Shown here piece by piece: positions 1 to 7,865 of a stretch of 51,828 nucleotides of DNA; position 1 is the first letter of the stretch; each line of letters begins with the position of its first letter. Location: the IMG/VR virus record IMGVR_UViG_3300006928_000010, positions 1 through 51,828 of that record; one strand, given 5' to 3'. Below the pieces are notes generated by a model. It did no database searches. It was given only the letters and a program-made list of their open reading frames with translations, and had not been told where the DNA came from. The stretch is from a virus. Made by a program: the position numbers and the translations under genes.

Positions 1-123
1 CATGAATACAGAATAAAACGAATTAGAAATATCATCAAGCGATTTGAAGAAAGTGAACAGTTGATGGGCGACTTCGTGGCCGCTTGGGAACTTATCAAAG
101 AACAAGTGGAGGTGACGGCGTGA
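1..123 (+). CDS. C-terminal fragment of an unknown protein (cut by window edge)
   Basis: Frame 1 is open from the first base and ends at TGA 121-123, giving a 40-residue tail that is basic and then acidic and looks helical. No domain is recognised. In-frame TTG (61) and ATG (64) codons exist, but the frame is open to the left, so the true start probably lies outside the window. The last codons contain GGAGGTGA, which serves as the ribosome binding site of the next gene. That gene starts at GTG 120 and overlaps this stop. Confidence 0.55.
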   Translation, partial: HEYRIKRIRNIIKRFEESEQLMGDFVAAWELIKEQVEVTA

Positions 124-272
124 GTATAGCGTATGCGACAAAGGTAGGTGCGTGTAAGCACTGCTCAAAACCATTGGACCCTACGAACTTTTTCACCAAT
201 CATGGTTTGGTAATTAACGGTCTTAATGCACACGAGTTCTGTAATGATGGATGCGTGGAGGTGACGGCGTGA
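120..272 (+). CDS. Small zinc-finger protein (50 aa)
   Basis: Starts at GTG 120, overlapping the previous stop, with GGAGGTGA just upstream. A longer frame from TTG 84 exists but lacks a binding site. The 50-residue product has a CKHC pair near residue 12 and a CNDGC pair near the C terminus, a four-cysteine arrangement suited to one zinc ion. The family is not recognised. Viral proteins of this kind often bind nucleic acid or protein partners, but that is inference here. It is the first of several cysteine-pair miniproteins in this arm. Its final 18 bases repeat the start cassette of its own gene exactly. Confidence 0.7.
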   Translation: MSIAYATKVGACKHCSKPLDPTNFFTNHGLVINGLNAHEFCNDGCVEVTA

Positions 273-565
273 CTAAAGCAAGTATGATGAAGAGATTAGA
301 ATGGAGTATGATTCAAAACTCAAATCAATGGTTCACAGCAAAGGAGATGATGGACCTCCTTCTTACACACAGGGATGCTGATGTGAATAAGAATTACCAA
401 AGGGATAATGGTATGAGGTTAAGAACCCCTCCCCGATTCTGCCATGCTCCCCCGAACACTGTATCTCTTGCCTACATGATTACAAAAACTAAGCGATATG
501 AAATGAAGTATGTAAGTAAAAATAGCCGAAGTATTCGAGCGTATAGATTGAAGGTGGAAGCATGA
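269..565 (+). CDS. Small basic protein, possible winged helix (98 aa)
   Basis: Begins at GTG 269, overlapping the preceding TGA, behind GGAGGTGA. The 98-residue basic protein has an N-terminal helical stretch (residues 5-33, with a FTAKEMMDLL segment), a loop, a second helix around VSLAYMIT and a C-terminal hairpin-like strand pair rich in Lys, Arg and Tyr. That order resembles a winged helix-turn-helix DNA-binding fold, but no family is recognised. It lies in the small-gene cluster ahead of the replication genes, so a transcriptional regulator of the virus is one possibility. Confidence 0.6.
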   Translation: MTKASMMKRLEWSMIQNSNQWFTAKEMMDLLLTHRDADVNKNYQRDNGMRLRTPPRFCHAPPNTVSLAYMITKTKRYEMKYVSKNSRSIRAYRLKVEA

Positions 566-822
566 GCGAAGATATGGTGAAACCGGAAACGGCTGGTGAT
601 TTGATGGGGTACGAACTTCTCATCAATGACGAGTGGTTGAGTATCGTGACTGAAATGAATGCAAAGGACATAGAAATGAAATGCCCTACTTGTGGAGAAC
701 TTCACGATGAAAGTATTCTGTACCTCTTGGATGGAGGACAGCATCTTTACAAAGGGTTGTGCTGTGGGATGTTTGGAGTCTTAGTGACTAATGGTGAGGA
801 CAATGGATTGGAAGCCGAATGA
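562..822 (+). CDS. Small cysteine-pair protein (86 aa)
   Basis: ATG 562 overlaps the previous stop by four bases and follows GGTGG. The acidic 86-residue product contains CPTC near residue 41 and a CC pair near residue 70, so it could hold a zinc ion (CxxC...CC). The family is not recognised. The next gene starts inside its 3' end (ATG 803), so the two are probably translationally coupled. Confidence 0.65.
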   Translation: MSEDMVKPETAGDLMGYELLINDEWLSIVTEMNAKDIEMKCPTCGELHDESILYLLDGGQHLYKGLCCGMFGVLVTNGEDNGLEAE

Positions 823-1513
823 AGAATTGATTGCTTGGGGAAAGGAACACTTGGGAGCCATACCTGTTGATGGTATATGGTCACCGGAAGGTAGTGGAGT
901 ACAGTACAGAAAGATGAAAGAGAATACTTTCGCACTGATGTTTATGTACAACCACCCTACTTCTCAAGAACAACATACCAAATTCAAGATACTTATGGAG
1001 GACTGTGACTACACAGTTCTCGAAGGCGATGATGTTGAGATGGTCACACCTGCTCTTGACCCATCACGCCAAATGCAAGATGAGTACGAACGCAAGCAAG
1101 CGGTGGCTCAAGGATGGGCTTGCCCCGAATGTGAGTACCCTCTTGCTAACAGTGAGTTGGAATACCGTGTGGATGAGTTCGTTGAAACAACCGAGATGGA
1201 ATTGTCCAATGGTGAACATACAGAAATCGAACTATGGCGTTGCCTCATTAACTGTGGTGGTTGCGGCACAGTGATTCCTATGGAACCCGATGACTACCAC
1301 TTGATTGCTGGTGATGCTCTCTTCATGTCATGGCGAAGTAAGGACTACAGGTTCACTGCTTTGACACGAGGCGACATGAAAGACTTGGCTGATGCTGGCG
1401 TACAAACAGGTCATGTGCTTGGGAGCAAGTTCGATGGACAACGAGTACCCCCGTGGATGTGGGGTATCTATGCCATCAAGACTCAACTACGAGAGAGTAG
1501 TGAAGAAGAGTGA
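803..1513 (+). CDS. Unknown protein with central zinc ribbon (236 aa)
   Basis: Start chosen at ATG 803 because GGTGAGG lies just upstream; ATG 791 and GTG 794 in the same frame have no such site. The N-terminal half (about 100 residues) is unrecognised. Near residues 107-150 there is a CPEC pair and a later CLINCGGC cluster, separated by an acidic strand-rich stretch, which looks like a zinc ribbon with an insertion. The C-terminal part is Trp and Arg containing. The gene overlaps its upstream neighbour by 20 bases and its downstream neighbour by four. Function unknown; the zinc module suggests nucleic-acid or protein contact. Confidence 0.7.
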   Translation: MDWKPNEELIAWGKEHLGAIPVDGIWSPEGSGVQYRKMKENTFALMFMYNHPTSQEQHTKFKILMEDCDYTVLEGDDVEMVTPALDPSRQMQDEYERKQAVAQGWACPECEYPLANSELEYRVDEFVETTEMELSNGEHTEIELWRCLINCGGCGTVIPMEPDDYHLIAGDALFMSWRSKDYRFTALTRGDMKDLADAGVQTGHVLGSKFDGQRVPPWMWGIYAIKTQLRESSEEE

Positions 1514-1797
1514 AGCGGAATACCGAGCGAGATTACTGGGTGGACGATTCCAAAGTCCAAAAGTGGTCAGCCGGTAAGGGGAAGATTCGCCTCGCTTGGA
1601 CTAAATGGTTAGGCCGTAATTGGATTGACCTGCGTATCATGCGAAGAGAGGATGATGGATATGTACACACCCGACACGGTGTTCGTATCTCACCCGACCA
1701 ACTACGCTCAATGCTACCAGCACTCAACGAGATGCTTGAACACATCGACAACACAGAAGAAGAAGAGAAAAGGAAATCCCCACCCAGTGAAAATTAA
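1510..1797 (+). CDS. PC4/p15-like single-stranded DNA-binding protein
   Basis: GTG 1510 overlaps the upstream stop. Residues 15-80 fit the transcriptional coactivator p15 (PC4) C-terminal domain: a Lys/Arg/Trp-rich strand, then the family-like segment IDLRIMRREDDGY, a turn with HGVRISPDQL, and a closing amphipathic helix. PC4 domains form dimers with a curved sheet that grips single-stranded or melted DNA, and tailed viruses use them in replication, recombination or late transcription. Here it sits upstream of the replisome genes and could help open promoters or coat ssDNA. The C-terminal tail (EEEEKRK) is charged. The family call is by motif recognition only. Confidence 0.7.
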   Translation: MKRNTERDYWVDDSKVQKWSAGKGKIRLAWTKWLGRNWIDLRIMRREDDGYVHTRHGVRISPDQLRSMLPALNEMLEHIDNTEEEEKRKSPPSEN

Positions 1798-1807
1798 GGG
1801 TGAAAGT

Positions 1808-2143
1808 ATGAGAGCGTATCGTTTATCTTGGCAACAAAGAAACAGGGTGTGGGTCTTCAAGGACGGTCCACTGCGAGGCGAGCCGTTGTTCTATGGCTTC
1901 GATGGTGTCATCACTAAGATGCTCACCAAGTTAGGTGCAGTGAAATACCGTCGTGCATTGAATGATGGTTGTCACCTGCTCATAAGCGAGCGGCCTTTCC
2001 CTGCTTCTTTCGCAATGAAAGTAATGTTCAAAGAGAACACGGGCGCACGCTACGAGCATGATGAACTTGGTACTGGTTGGCTTGAATGCGAACTGCTTGA
2101 TGCTTGTTATGATGTACTCCATGTCGCCGTCGAGGTGAAGTAA
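1808..2143 (+). CDS. DUF6717-like protein (111 aa)
   Basis: ATG 1808 follows GGTGAAAGT. A longer in-frame extension to about 1625 overlaps the PC4 gene and has no binding site. The product resembles DUF6717-type proteins: an early VWVFKDGPLRGEPLFYG segment, a central LISERPFP motif where that family has a similar SAQPFPG stretch, and a closing GWLECELLDA segment. The function of the family is unknown to me; members occur in viruses and bacteria. The stop overlaps the next ATG (TAATG), indicating coupled translation. Confidence 0.6.
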   Translation: MRAYRLSWQQRNRVWVFKDGPLRGEPLFYGFDGVITKMLTKLGAVKYRRALNDGCHLLISERPFPASFAMKVMFKENTGARYEHDELGTGWLECELLDACYDVLHVAVEVK

Positions 2144-3357
2144 TGCTCCTATCACGAGCGACTATCATCGTTTCAAAAATGCCTCACCGCCTCTCGGTGG
2201 AGGACTTAACGAGGGAGGAAGCCCACGAAGTGTGGGCCTTCTTGTCAAGTGAAGACAGGCTCTCAATGACACGGCAAGCAGTGAAGGTACAACTCGCTAA
2301 GGAGTGCGGTGTGTTCATCGAACAGATGGATGCGGTAGCCAACGGTGCTACACTCACCGAGTTGTTGGTATGGGAATCATCCGATAGCGATGGTGGTACT
2401 CTCACGCTGGAAAACATCACTGCTATGTTTCGTAATCCTAATCAAGATGATGAGTGGGTGTTGGACTTATGCAATATGATGAACACACAAGAGGCTGAAT
2501 TGGCTTGGCGTTGGGCGTTGGGTGAACGACTCATCATGCTTCGCAATAGAATGCGTACATGGAGCAAGAAGGTTTCTGTAAAAAATGACACACTGCTACC
2601 CACTGAAACTCTTATCGACATAGCGTTTGGTGAGGTCGATGCAGAAGTAGTCACTGATACATCGGTCTTCAAACGACTACGCAAATGGGTAGGTGATGAG
2701 CCGGATGCTTGGTGGCTTGTACCCGACTGTGCTACACTACTCCACATCAGCGATGGTGCGGTACGCAATCGCAGGGGTGACATTGACATTGAGTTCACCC
2801 CGCTCACTGGTGATGCTGAACCCTGTTGGTCATGGGTGAATGCAGTAGGAACGCTAAGGCATCATACCGTCAATCAACAACTTTCATACTCAAAGTATCA
2901 AGAACCCATGTCACTGTCGTGGGCTGAATCAATGACAGTGCTACAAAAGTACCCGAAGAGCGGGTACATCATACTCCATGAGGGTGAGTACCACCTGCTA
3001 ACAAGCGGGTCAATCACCCTCTATGCCCAAGCCCTCACGGTGAGGCGCATCAAGAACATCGGCTACGAGTTCACGATAGGCTTCAAGGATGGGCTGGACA
3101 TTATCGACACTGCTACTTTTAGAATGAAAGAAATGGTGTACGACCTTGAGAGTTCGTTGAAGATGCGTGGCATCACACTACACAACTCTCACACCACCCA
3201 TGACATTCCCGATGGCTTAGTGCTATCACTCGTGTACACTTGGAGTCCGAGTGATGATTGGCACTTGCGCTACGCTGGTACTCATCGTGACATGGGTATC
3301 AGTGATGTGGATGAGATAGTGGACTACTACATGCTGGTGGGTGAAGACAATGAGTGA
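2143..3357 (+). CDS. Orphan protein of 404 residues
   Basis: ATG 2143 overlaps the previous TAA and follows GAGGTGA. The protein is soluble, acidic and Trp-rich, with no signal peptide or membrane segment. The first 60 residues look helical (DLTREEAHEVWAFL), followed by mixed helix and then strand-rich sequence in the second half. No catalytic motif is visible. It is the largest gene of the early cluster and sits just upstream of the clamp loader operon, so a role in replication initiation or takeover of host functions is possible but unsupported. Confidence 0.7.
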   Translation: MLLSRATIIVSKMPHRLSVEDLTREEAHEVWAFLSSEDRLSMTRQAVKVQLAKECGVFIEQMDAVANGATLTELLVWESSDSDGGTLTLENITAMFRNPNQDDEWVLDLCNMMNTQEAELAWRWALGERLIMLRNRMRTWSKKVSVKNDTLLPTETLIDIAFGEVDAEVVTDTSVFKRLRKWVGDEPDAWWLVPDCATLLHISDGAVRNRRGDIDIEFTPLTGDAEPCWSWVNAVGTLRHHTVNQQLSYSKYQEPMSLSWAESMTVLQKYPKSGYIILHEGEYHLLTSGSITLYAQALTVRRIKNIGYEFTIGFKDGLDIIDTATFRMKEMVYDLESSLKMRGITLHNSHTTHDIPDGLVLSLVYTWSPSDDWHLRYAGTHRDMGISDVDEIVDYYMLVGEDNE

Positions 3358-3745
3358 AACAATGCGAAGCGTCGGATTGGGTATTATCATAATGAAAGTA
3401 AGATTCCAAGTGTCCGTATCGAAGGTGACATGGGGATTTGGTTTCCGCACTAACATGTATGTTGACTTGGGTGAAATGAATGAGCATCAACGACTTGCCA
3501 TGCAATTATGGTGCGATGAAAACGACTTGCTCTTACAGTCAAGGGTGCAAGAAAAGGAAGCACTGAAAGCATGGGTGGATGCTCTTACCCCCTACGAAAC
3601 GCTACTGTGTGACACACGGGGCTGGGAACGCATGAAATGGATGATGGCTACGCCAATGCCCCAAGCAAGGAGCAAATCATGGAATGACTTCTATGAATGG
3701 GCCGAGCAATGGGACAATCTAAATGATGGACTGAAACCGAACTGA
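3350..3745 (+). CDS. Unknown protein (131 aa)
   Basis: Start at ATG 3350, which overlaps the preceding stop and follows GGTGGGTGA; an in-frame GTG at 3341 is less likely. The N-terminal 50 residues are strand-rich (KVRFQVSVSK, WGFGFRTNMYVDLG) and the rest is helical and Trp-rich. No family is recognised. It is the last gene before the TATA-like promoter of the replication operon and probably ends the first transcription unit. Confidence 0.6.
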   Translation: MSETMRSVGLGIIIMKVRFQVSVSKVTWGFGFRTNMYVDLGEMNEHQRLAMQLWCDENDLLLQSRVQEKEALKAWVDALTPYETLLCDTRGWERMKWMMATPMPQARSKSWNDFYEWAEQWDNLNDGLKPN

Positions 3746-3778
3746 TATAAAGAACAAAAGAAACAGAAGTTGAGAACA
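3745..3778 (+). promoter_or_regulatory. TATA-like promoter of the clamp loader operon
   Basis: The 34 bases between the stop at 3745 and ATG 3779 hold ATATAAAG at 3745-3752, then AACAAAAGAAACAG. The same 22 bases (3745-3766) recur exactly at 14950-14971 ahead of the helicase gene, at nearly the same distance from the ATG. An archaeal TATA box lies about 25-30 bases upstream of the transcription start, so the transcript would be leaderless or have only a few leader bases. No strong ribosome binding site precedes the ATG, which agrees. Confidence 0.7.
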
Positions 3779-4720
3779 ATGGCAAATTGGAATGAGCAAA
3801 TACGACCCACTTCATGGGATGAGATTGTCGGAAATGGGGATTTCACGACAGCCTTCAAATCATGGGCGGAGTCGGGTGAGTACCCACCGGCACTCCTACT
3901 TGTAGGACCATCCGGTACGGGTAAGACCAGTGCGGCTAACGCAATTGCTCACACCATGCTCGGTAAGTGGAACAACGAAATGAATGTTCTATGGGTCAAC
4001 GCCAGCGACGATAGGGGGATTGATTTCATCCGAAAGGAGATTAAGCAGTTCGCCCGTTTAAGCGGGGTAGGGGTATCTCGTAAGGTCGTGGTGTGCGATG
4101 AGGCGTGTGGGCTAACTGTCCCATCGCAAGACGCATTCAAAGGCATCATGGAGAAGTACGCTCACCGAGTGCTGTTCGTTCTCACCGCTAATTATCCCGA
4201 CAAGATTAGACCGGCCATCAAGAGCCGTTGTCAAACCTATGTCTTCAACCCAGTCACCGCTAAGGAGGGTGCAAAGCACCTCGCTCGTCTTGAGTCAATC
4301 GGTGCGCCCAGTGAGTGGACACAGCACTACGAGGCTGTTGTTGAACAACACGCTGGTGACCTCCGTTCAGCGGTCAATTACTTGGAGAGCCTACCGAGGA
4401 CTCCCGAATCACTTTCCTCCCCATCCGAGGCATCCGAAGACAACGATGATTGGATGAACTTCACGCTATCCAACAGTTGGCTCGATACACGAGAGTCGCT
4501 GTTAGATTCTTTATATCGGGTCGGCAACAGGCTGGCTATGATGAACAATTTCCACCGAACTGTCCGAGGACACTTCGATACTTCGCCCGATGTGGCGTTT
4601 ACCGTACTTGAGGTATGGGGCGGCATGATGGAGAAGGTACACGAGTGGCCGGGAAGCGATGATGCTTTCGTTGATGTGTTGGTGGCAAGACTAAGAAAAC
4701 AAATAGAGGTGAATACATGA
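3779..4720 (+). CDS. rfcS: Replication factor C small subunit-like clamp loader ATPase
   Basis: A 313-residue AAA+ protein that would open the sliding clamp and load it on primer-template junctions. Visible motifs are Walker A GPSGTGKT (about residues 43-50), Walker B VVVCDEAC (about 103), sensor 1 LTANY, and the RFC SRC signature (about 149) that carries the arginine finger. Walker B reads DEAC where most small subunits have DEAD. The start is ATG 3779, behind the TATA-like promoter; an in-frame TTG at 3770 is weaker. Residues after about 200 form the less conserved collar region, with a Ser/Pro-rich linker. No large RFC subunit is seen in the window, so the loader could be built from this one subunit or borrow a host subunit. 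Confidence 0.92.
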   Translation: MANWNEQIRPTSWDEIVGNGDFTTAFKSWAESGEYPPALLLVGPSGTGKTSAANAIAHTMLGKWNNEMNVLWVNASDDRGIDFIRKEIKQFARLSGVGVSRKVVVCDEACGLTVPSQDAFKGIMEKYAHRVLFVLTANYPDKIRPAIKSRCQTYVFNPVTAKEGAKHLARLESIGAPSEWTQHYEAVVEQHAGDLRSAVNYLESLPRTPESLSSPSEASEDNDDWMNFTLSNSWLDTRESLLDSLYRVGNRLAMMNNFHRTVRGHFDTSPDVAFTVLEVWGGMMEKVHEWPGSDDAFVDVLVARLRKQIEVNT

Positions 4721-6030
4721 GTTGGAATGAACAAGATGAATACATGGAAGAAGAAGCAAGCAACGGATTTGCGGAGGCAACTACAGAAGAAGTCCTCCCA
4801 CCGGGTGTAGCGCAACGAATCGTTGCCTACGCAGAACGAACGAACAAACAGGCGTTAGATGTTAAGAAGGAATATCTCGCTTACATCGCCAAAGAATATG
4901 GCGTTGAAGACATTAGCAATGAAACAGATGAAGACATTCTCATCGACTGGGCCGAGCAAATCTTCGTACAAACACGAAAGCAAACTGGTGGCAACAGCAA
5001 CACCAACACATGGGTTGGTTCCTTCGTTGGCGTTGCTGACCGAAAGAAAGACCGATTGACAAATATCGTGCGCTCGAATGTAGGACTGTACAATAAAGAC
5101 CCTGCCGAGGCTATTGGTTCGGGTCGTATAGGGTTGTTTGAGAAGCAGGGTGATGTATGGGCCATTCACAACAAAGAAGGGCTTACAACACTCACAAACA
5201 GTTCAAGTGAAGACCCACCACATGGAATCAAGAATGGTGACGAGTGGTTGTGTTTGGTGACTCGCAAGGGTCTTCCATCACCTCAAACTCGCATGGGTCG
5301 ATACGCATACTTCCTCGGTGGGGAAGAAGGAAACTTCGTGAACAACAACGCTGTTTCACTGTGGAAGGTTGACTTGACCAATGAGAACGCTGACATGTCG
5401 CTTGACATTGGTAGGCCATGTAAGATTTCAGTTGTTCCACCTCGTGAGAACACCACGAATGAATACTTCAAGACTGTTCTCGGTACATACGATGACTTCT
5501 CACCGAACTACACTGATGAGTTCCTACCCGAACAGTTCCGGTCACTCTTGAAGCCAGCCAACTACTGGACTATGGCTGACCATGAACTCTTCACTCCTAT
5601 TGATGGGCTTGAAGAAGCCTTTGAGAACAAGAAGGAGCGCACCGAGATTGGAGGCCGACAGGTCACCTACGGTCCTCTTGTTGTCACTAAGGGTACGGTC
5701 AATCGCATGAGTACAGAACCTCGTGATAGCGAGTACGACCCGGAAGGGTTCAACTACAACATGACACTTTCAAGCACCATCGTTGGTGACATTGATTGTT
5801 GGATTGCTGGTGCTGTCGGTGTGATGTGTGACCCGTTCACAAGCGGTTGGGGCGATGATGCCTTCGACTACGCTGAAAAGTCCACAGTCTATGTCTTTGG
5901 CCGTTTGGGTATGAAAGACCGTGACGGACTACTCACTCCCAAGATTAGCGTGATGGGAATTTACGCTGACCCACGCCGTTGCCGAAAGCGAGCGACTGGT
6001 GGAGATACAGGGACAAGTCAATTTGAATGA
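4717..6030 (+). CDS. Probable RPA-like single-stranded DNA-binding protein (437 aa)
   Basis: ATG 4717 overlaps the upstream stop, with GAGGTGA ahead of it. The first 90 residues are acidic and helical; from about residue 105 the chain is strand-rich, with several segments that could be OB-fold barrels (WVGSFVGVADRKKD; GDEWLCLVTRKG; KSTVYVFGRLGMKDRDG near the end). The C-terminal tail is Gly, Thr and Ser rich. Its place between the clamp loader and a RecA-like ATPase, its size and its strand pattern suit a replication protein A-like ssDNA binder. I see no zinc finger of the usual archaeal RPA type. The role is inferred mainly from context. Confidence 0.5.
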   Translation: MSWNEQDEYMEEEASNGFAEATTEEVLPPGVAQRIVAYAERTNKQALDVKKEYLAYIAKEYGVEDISNETDEDILIDWAEQIFVQTRKQTGGNSNTNTWVGSFVGVADRKKDRLTNIVRSNVGLYNKDPAEAIGSGRIGLFEKQGDVWAIHNKEGLTTLTNSSSEDPPHGIKNGDEWLCLVTRKGLPSPQTRMGRYAYFLGGEEGNFVNNNAVSLWKVDLTNENADMSLDIGRPCKISVVPPRENTTNEYFKTVLGTYDDFSPNYTDEFLPEQFRSLLKPANYWTMADHELFTPIDGLEEAFENKKERTEIGGRQVTYGPLVVTKGTVNRMSTEPRDSEYDPEGFNYNMTLSSTIVGDIDCWIAGAVGVMCDPFTSGWGDDAFDYAEKSTVYVFGRLGMKDRDGLLTPKISVMGIYADPRRCRKRATGGDTGTSQFE

Positions 6031-6041
6031 GGTGATTATGT

Positions 6042-6998
6042 ATGGCAGGTTTTGGACAAACAGCAGAAGCGCAGAAGAAAATTAAGGATGAAGTAGTTGA
6101 GCCGGTGGAGGTTAAGAAGCCTTTCATGGGCGACCCCTTCGCTGAAATGCGAGCCGAAGATGCGGCCCGCACTCACATCATGAAGACTCACCAACTCATC
6201 GGTATCATGGGACATGACGGCACATGTAAGTCGGCCATTGTTCTCGATGCCTTCGTGAAGGATGACACTAAGCCGGAAGACGCTACCTTAGAACTGGTGG
6301 ACTTCGACGGTGGTGGAGTCATGCTCAACTCATCGGTGTACAAGAATGAAAACATCAAGTCATGGAATCCGTGGCAGATGGGTCACGACCGTACAGCACA
6401 CGACTACCCCGCTACACACGAGCGCATTATGAAAATCATGCGCTACCTCATTCACGAGGCTGAAAGCGGCAAGCCGATTTGGGGTGTACTCCTAAGCGGT
6501 ATTGATTCATGGCTTGAGATATGCAACCACAACATGCGTATCGTTGACTTGAATATGGCGAAAGACTCCATCCAATCAGCAGATTACAGTGGTGGCGGTA
6601 TGGAGAAAATCAAGTCACAGACAGCGTGGGGTATGCGTAATGCTCGCTTCCACCAACTCACTCGATTGAGCCGTGACCTTGTTCGGCTTGGTGTCCGTGT
6701 CTTTTGGGAAACCCACATGACCATCGCTAACTTCTCTTACAAGAGTGGCCCTGTCGATGAATGGAAACCAGCATGGGAGAAGAAGATGAACGGCTACCTG
6801 CCCACCATCATTCACATGCAAGAAACCCAACATCATGACGATGAGGGTGAATTGGAAAAGACAACTTTCACAGCAACATATACCAAGTGCAAGACGAATC
6901 CAAATCTTGTGAATCAATCTCGGACTGTCTTCGTGACAAGACCCGACAGCGATTACACATGGCATGGACTACCGGACTTGTATGACGGTACGCTTTGA
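6042..6998 (+). CDS. RecA/RadA-like (Sak4-type) ATPase
   Basis: A 318-residue P-loop ATPase with Walker A MGHDGTCKS at about residues 55-63 and a Walker B-like strand WGVLLSGIDSW near residue 148. The overall order matches the compact RecA/RadA-like ATPases of viruses (AAA_24/Sak4 group), which work as single-strand annealing or strand-exchange proteins with the viral ssDNA-binding protein. The HhH N-terminal domain of full RadA is absent; instead there are about 45 charged residues. The start is ATG 6042, after GGTGA at 6031-6035. The upstream neighbour is the likely ssDNA-binding partner and the clamp and polymerase follow. Confidence 0.75.
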   Translation: MAGFGQTAEAQKKIKDEVVEPVEVKKPFMGDPFAEMRAEDAARTHIMKTHQLIGIMGHDGTCKSAIVLDAFVKDDTKPEDATLELVDFDGGGVMLNSSVYKNENIKSWNPWQMGHDRTAHDYPATHERIMKIMRYLIHEAESGKPIWGVLLSGIDSWLEICNHNMRIVDLNMAKDSIQSADYSGGGMEKIKSQTAWGMRNARFHQLTRLSRDLVRLGVRVFWETHMTIANFSYKSGPVDEWKPAWEKKMNGYLPTIIHMQETQHHDDEGELEKTTFTATYTKCKTNPNLVNQSRTVFVTRPDSDYTWHGLPDLYDGTL

Positions 6999-7109
6999 TA
7001 CTCCCAGTGAGGTAGGTTTGTACGGTAATAAGTGGGTAGTTTCGACTGTTCAACGGGGGTGCGGTTTTTCCCTCCAACCACTTTTCCTACCACACTACGA
7101 GGTGATATT
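6999..7109 (+). other. Intergenic spacer with nested inverted repeats and a T-run
   Basis: This is the longest non-coding stretch inside the replication operon (111 bases). Bases 7007-7016 pair with 7086-7095 (9 of 10 positions), 7030-7035 with 7078-7083 (6 of 6) and 7055-7059 with 7070-7074 (5 positions, one G-U). A run of five T lies at 7065-7069. It could be a structured leader for the clamp gene, a partial terminator after the RecA-like gene, or a small RNA. There is no TATA-like box comparable to those at 3745 and 14950. The clamp gene's own binding site GAGGTGA is at 7099-7105. Confidence 0.4.
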
Positions 7110-7865
7110 ATGACTAAAATTACAGTGAATAAAAGCGATTTCCTATCGTTCCTTTCGTCATTCACGAAGGGACTACCGGACTTGCGTATGGAAGCATTGG
7201 GTACTCGACTTATCGTTGAGGTTGCCTATGCATCCTTTTACTTGCGAAAGTATTTCGTATCACCTACACCGTTTGCAGAAGATGGTGTACTACACATTGC
7301 TGACCTTGAGAAAGCAATCAAGTTCATCAAGGCGACCAAAGAAGATACAATCACACTTAGACAAGTGGATTCTCATAAACCGCTACACATAGATGCAGGT
7401 GGGAACAAGTTGCAACTACCAAGCACTGATGATATTGAGTCGGCAAGCAAGTGTGTGTATATCCGTGGTTTGCTAACAGCATCACAAGAAGCAGGGTGGG
7501 GTGAGTTCGGTACAGACCGACTTAGTACACACGCTACAATGATGACAAAGGACTTACTTTCATTCGCAAACATGCGTGGACTTCTCGGCAAAGATACAGA
7601 CTTCAAGTTGCGTATTCATTGTGGTGAGGGAGAGATGGGTATAGTGGGTGGTAAAGCATCGACTGGTCGCTTGTTCACTACACTACCTGTGTCGGACACT
7701 GATGGCCCTGCTACCACCATACAGTCGATGTTCACGGACAGCCTACCTGCTTCGTTGAACTACCTTGATGATGGTGTCACTCGTATGCACATGGGCAACA
7801 ACACTCGTGTTATCTTTGAACAGACAGCAACACTGTTGGTTGTCGTAAATGTAGGTGATGACTGA
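7110..7865 (+). CDS. pcn: PCNA-like DNA sliding clamp
   Basis: The start is ATG 7110 after GAGGTGATATT; the frame stays open further upstream without a binding site. The 251-residue length is normal for PCNA. The chain has two similar-sized halves of alternating strands and short helices, beginning with a first helix like that of PCNA (KSDFLSFLSSFTKG), and ends in strands that fit the final sheet (NTRVIFEQTATLLVVV). Sequence identity to cellular PCNA looks low, so the call rests on size, fold pattern and position between clamp loader and polymerase. Such clamps form a trimeric ring that tethers the polymerase. The stop overlaps the polymerase start (TGATG). Confidence 0.68.
   Translation: MTKITVNKSDFLSFLSSFTKGLPDLRMEALGTRLIVEVAYASFYLRKYFVSPTPFAEDGVLHIADLEKAIKFIKATKEDTITLRQVDSHKPLHIDAGGNKLQLPSTDDIESASKCVYIRGLLTASQEAGWGEFGTDRLSTHATMMTKDLLSFANMRGLLGKDTDFKLRIHCGEGEMGIVGGKASTGRLFTTLPVSDTDGPATTIQSMFTDSLPASLNYLDDGVTRMHMGNNTRVIFEQTATLLVVVNVGDD

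Noticed and set aside
84-119. Upstream extension of the small zinc-finger gene from TTG 84
   Set aside because: No ribosome binding site; GTG 120 has GGAGGTGA and overlaps the previous stop.
4505-4518. TATA-like box on the minus strand inside the clamp loader gene
   Set aside because: Lies within a conserved coding region with no minus-strand gene downstream; likely chance.
6999-7109. tRNA gene in the spacer before the clamp
   Set aside because: The inverted repeats do not give a cloverleaf with a 7-base acceptor stem and T-loop consensus.
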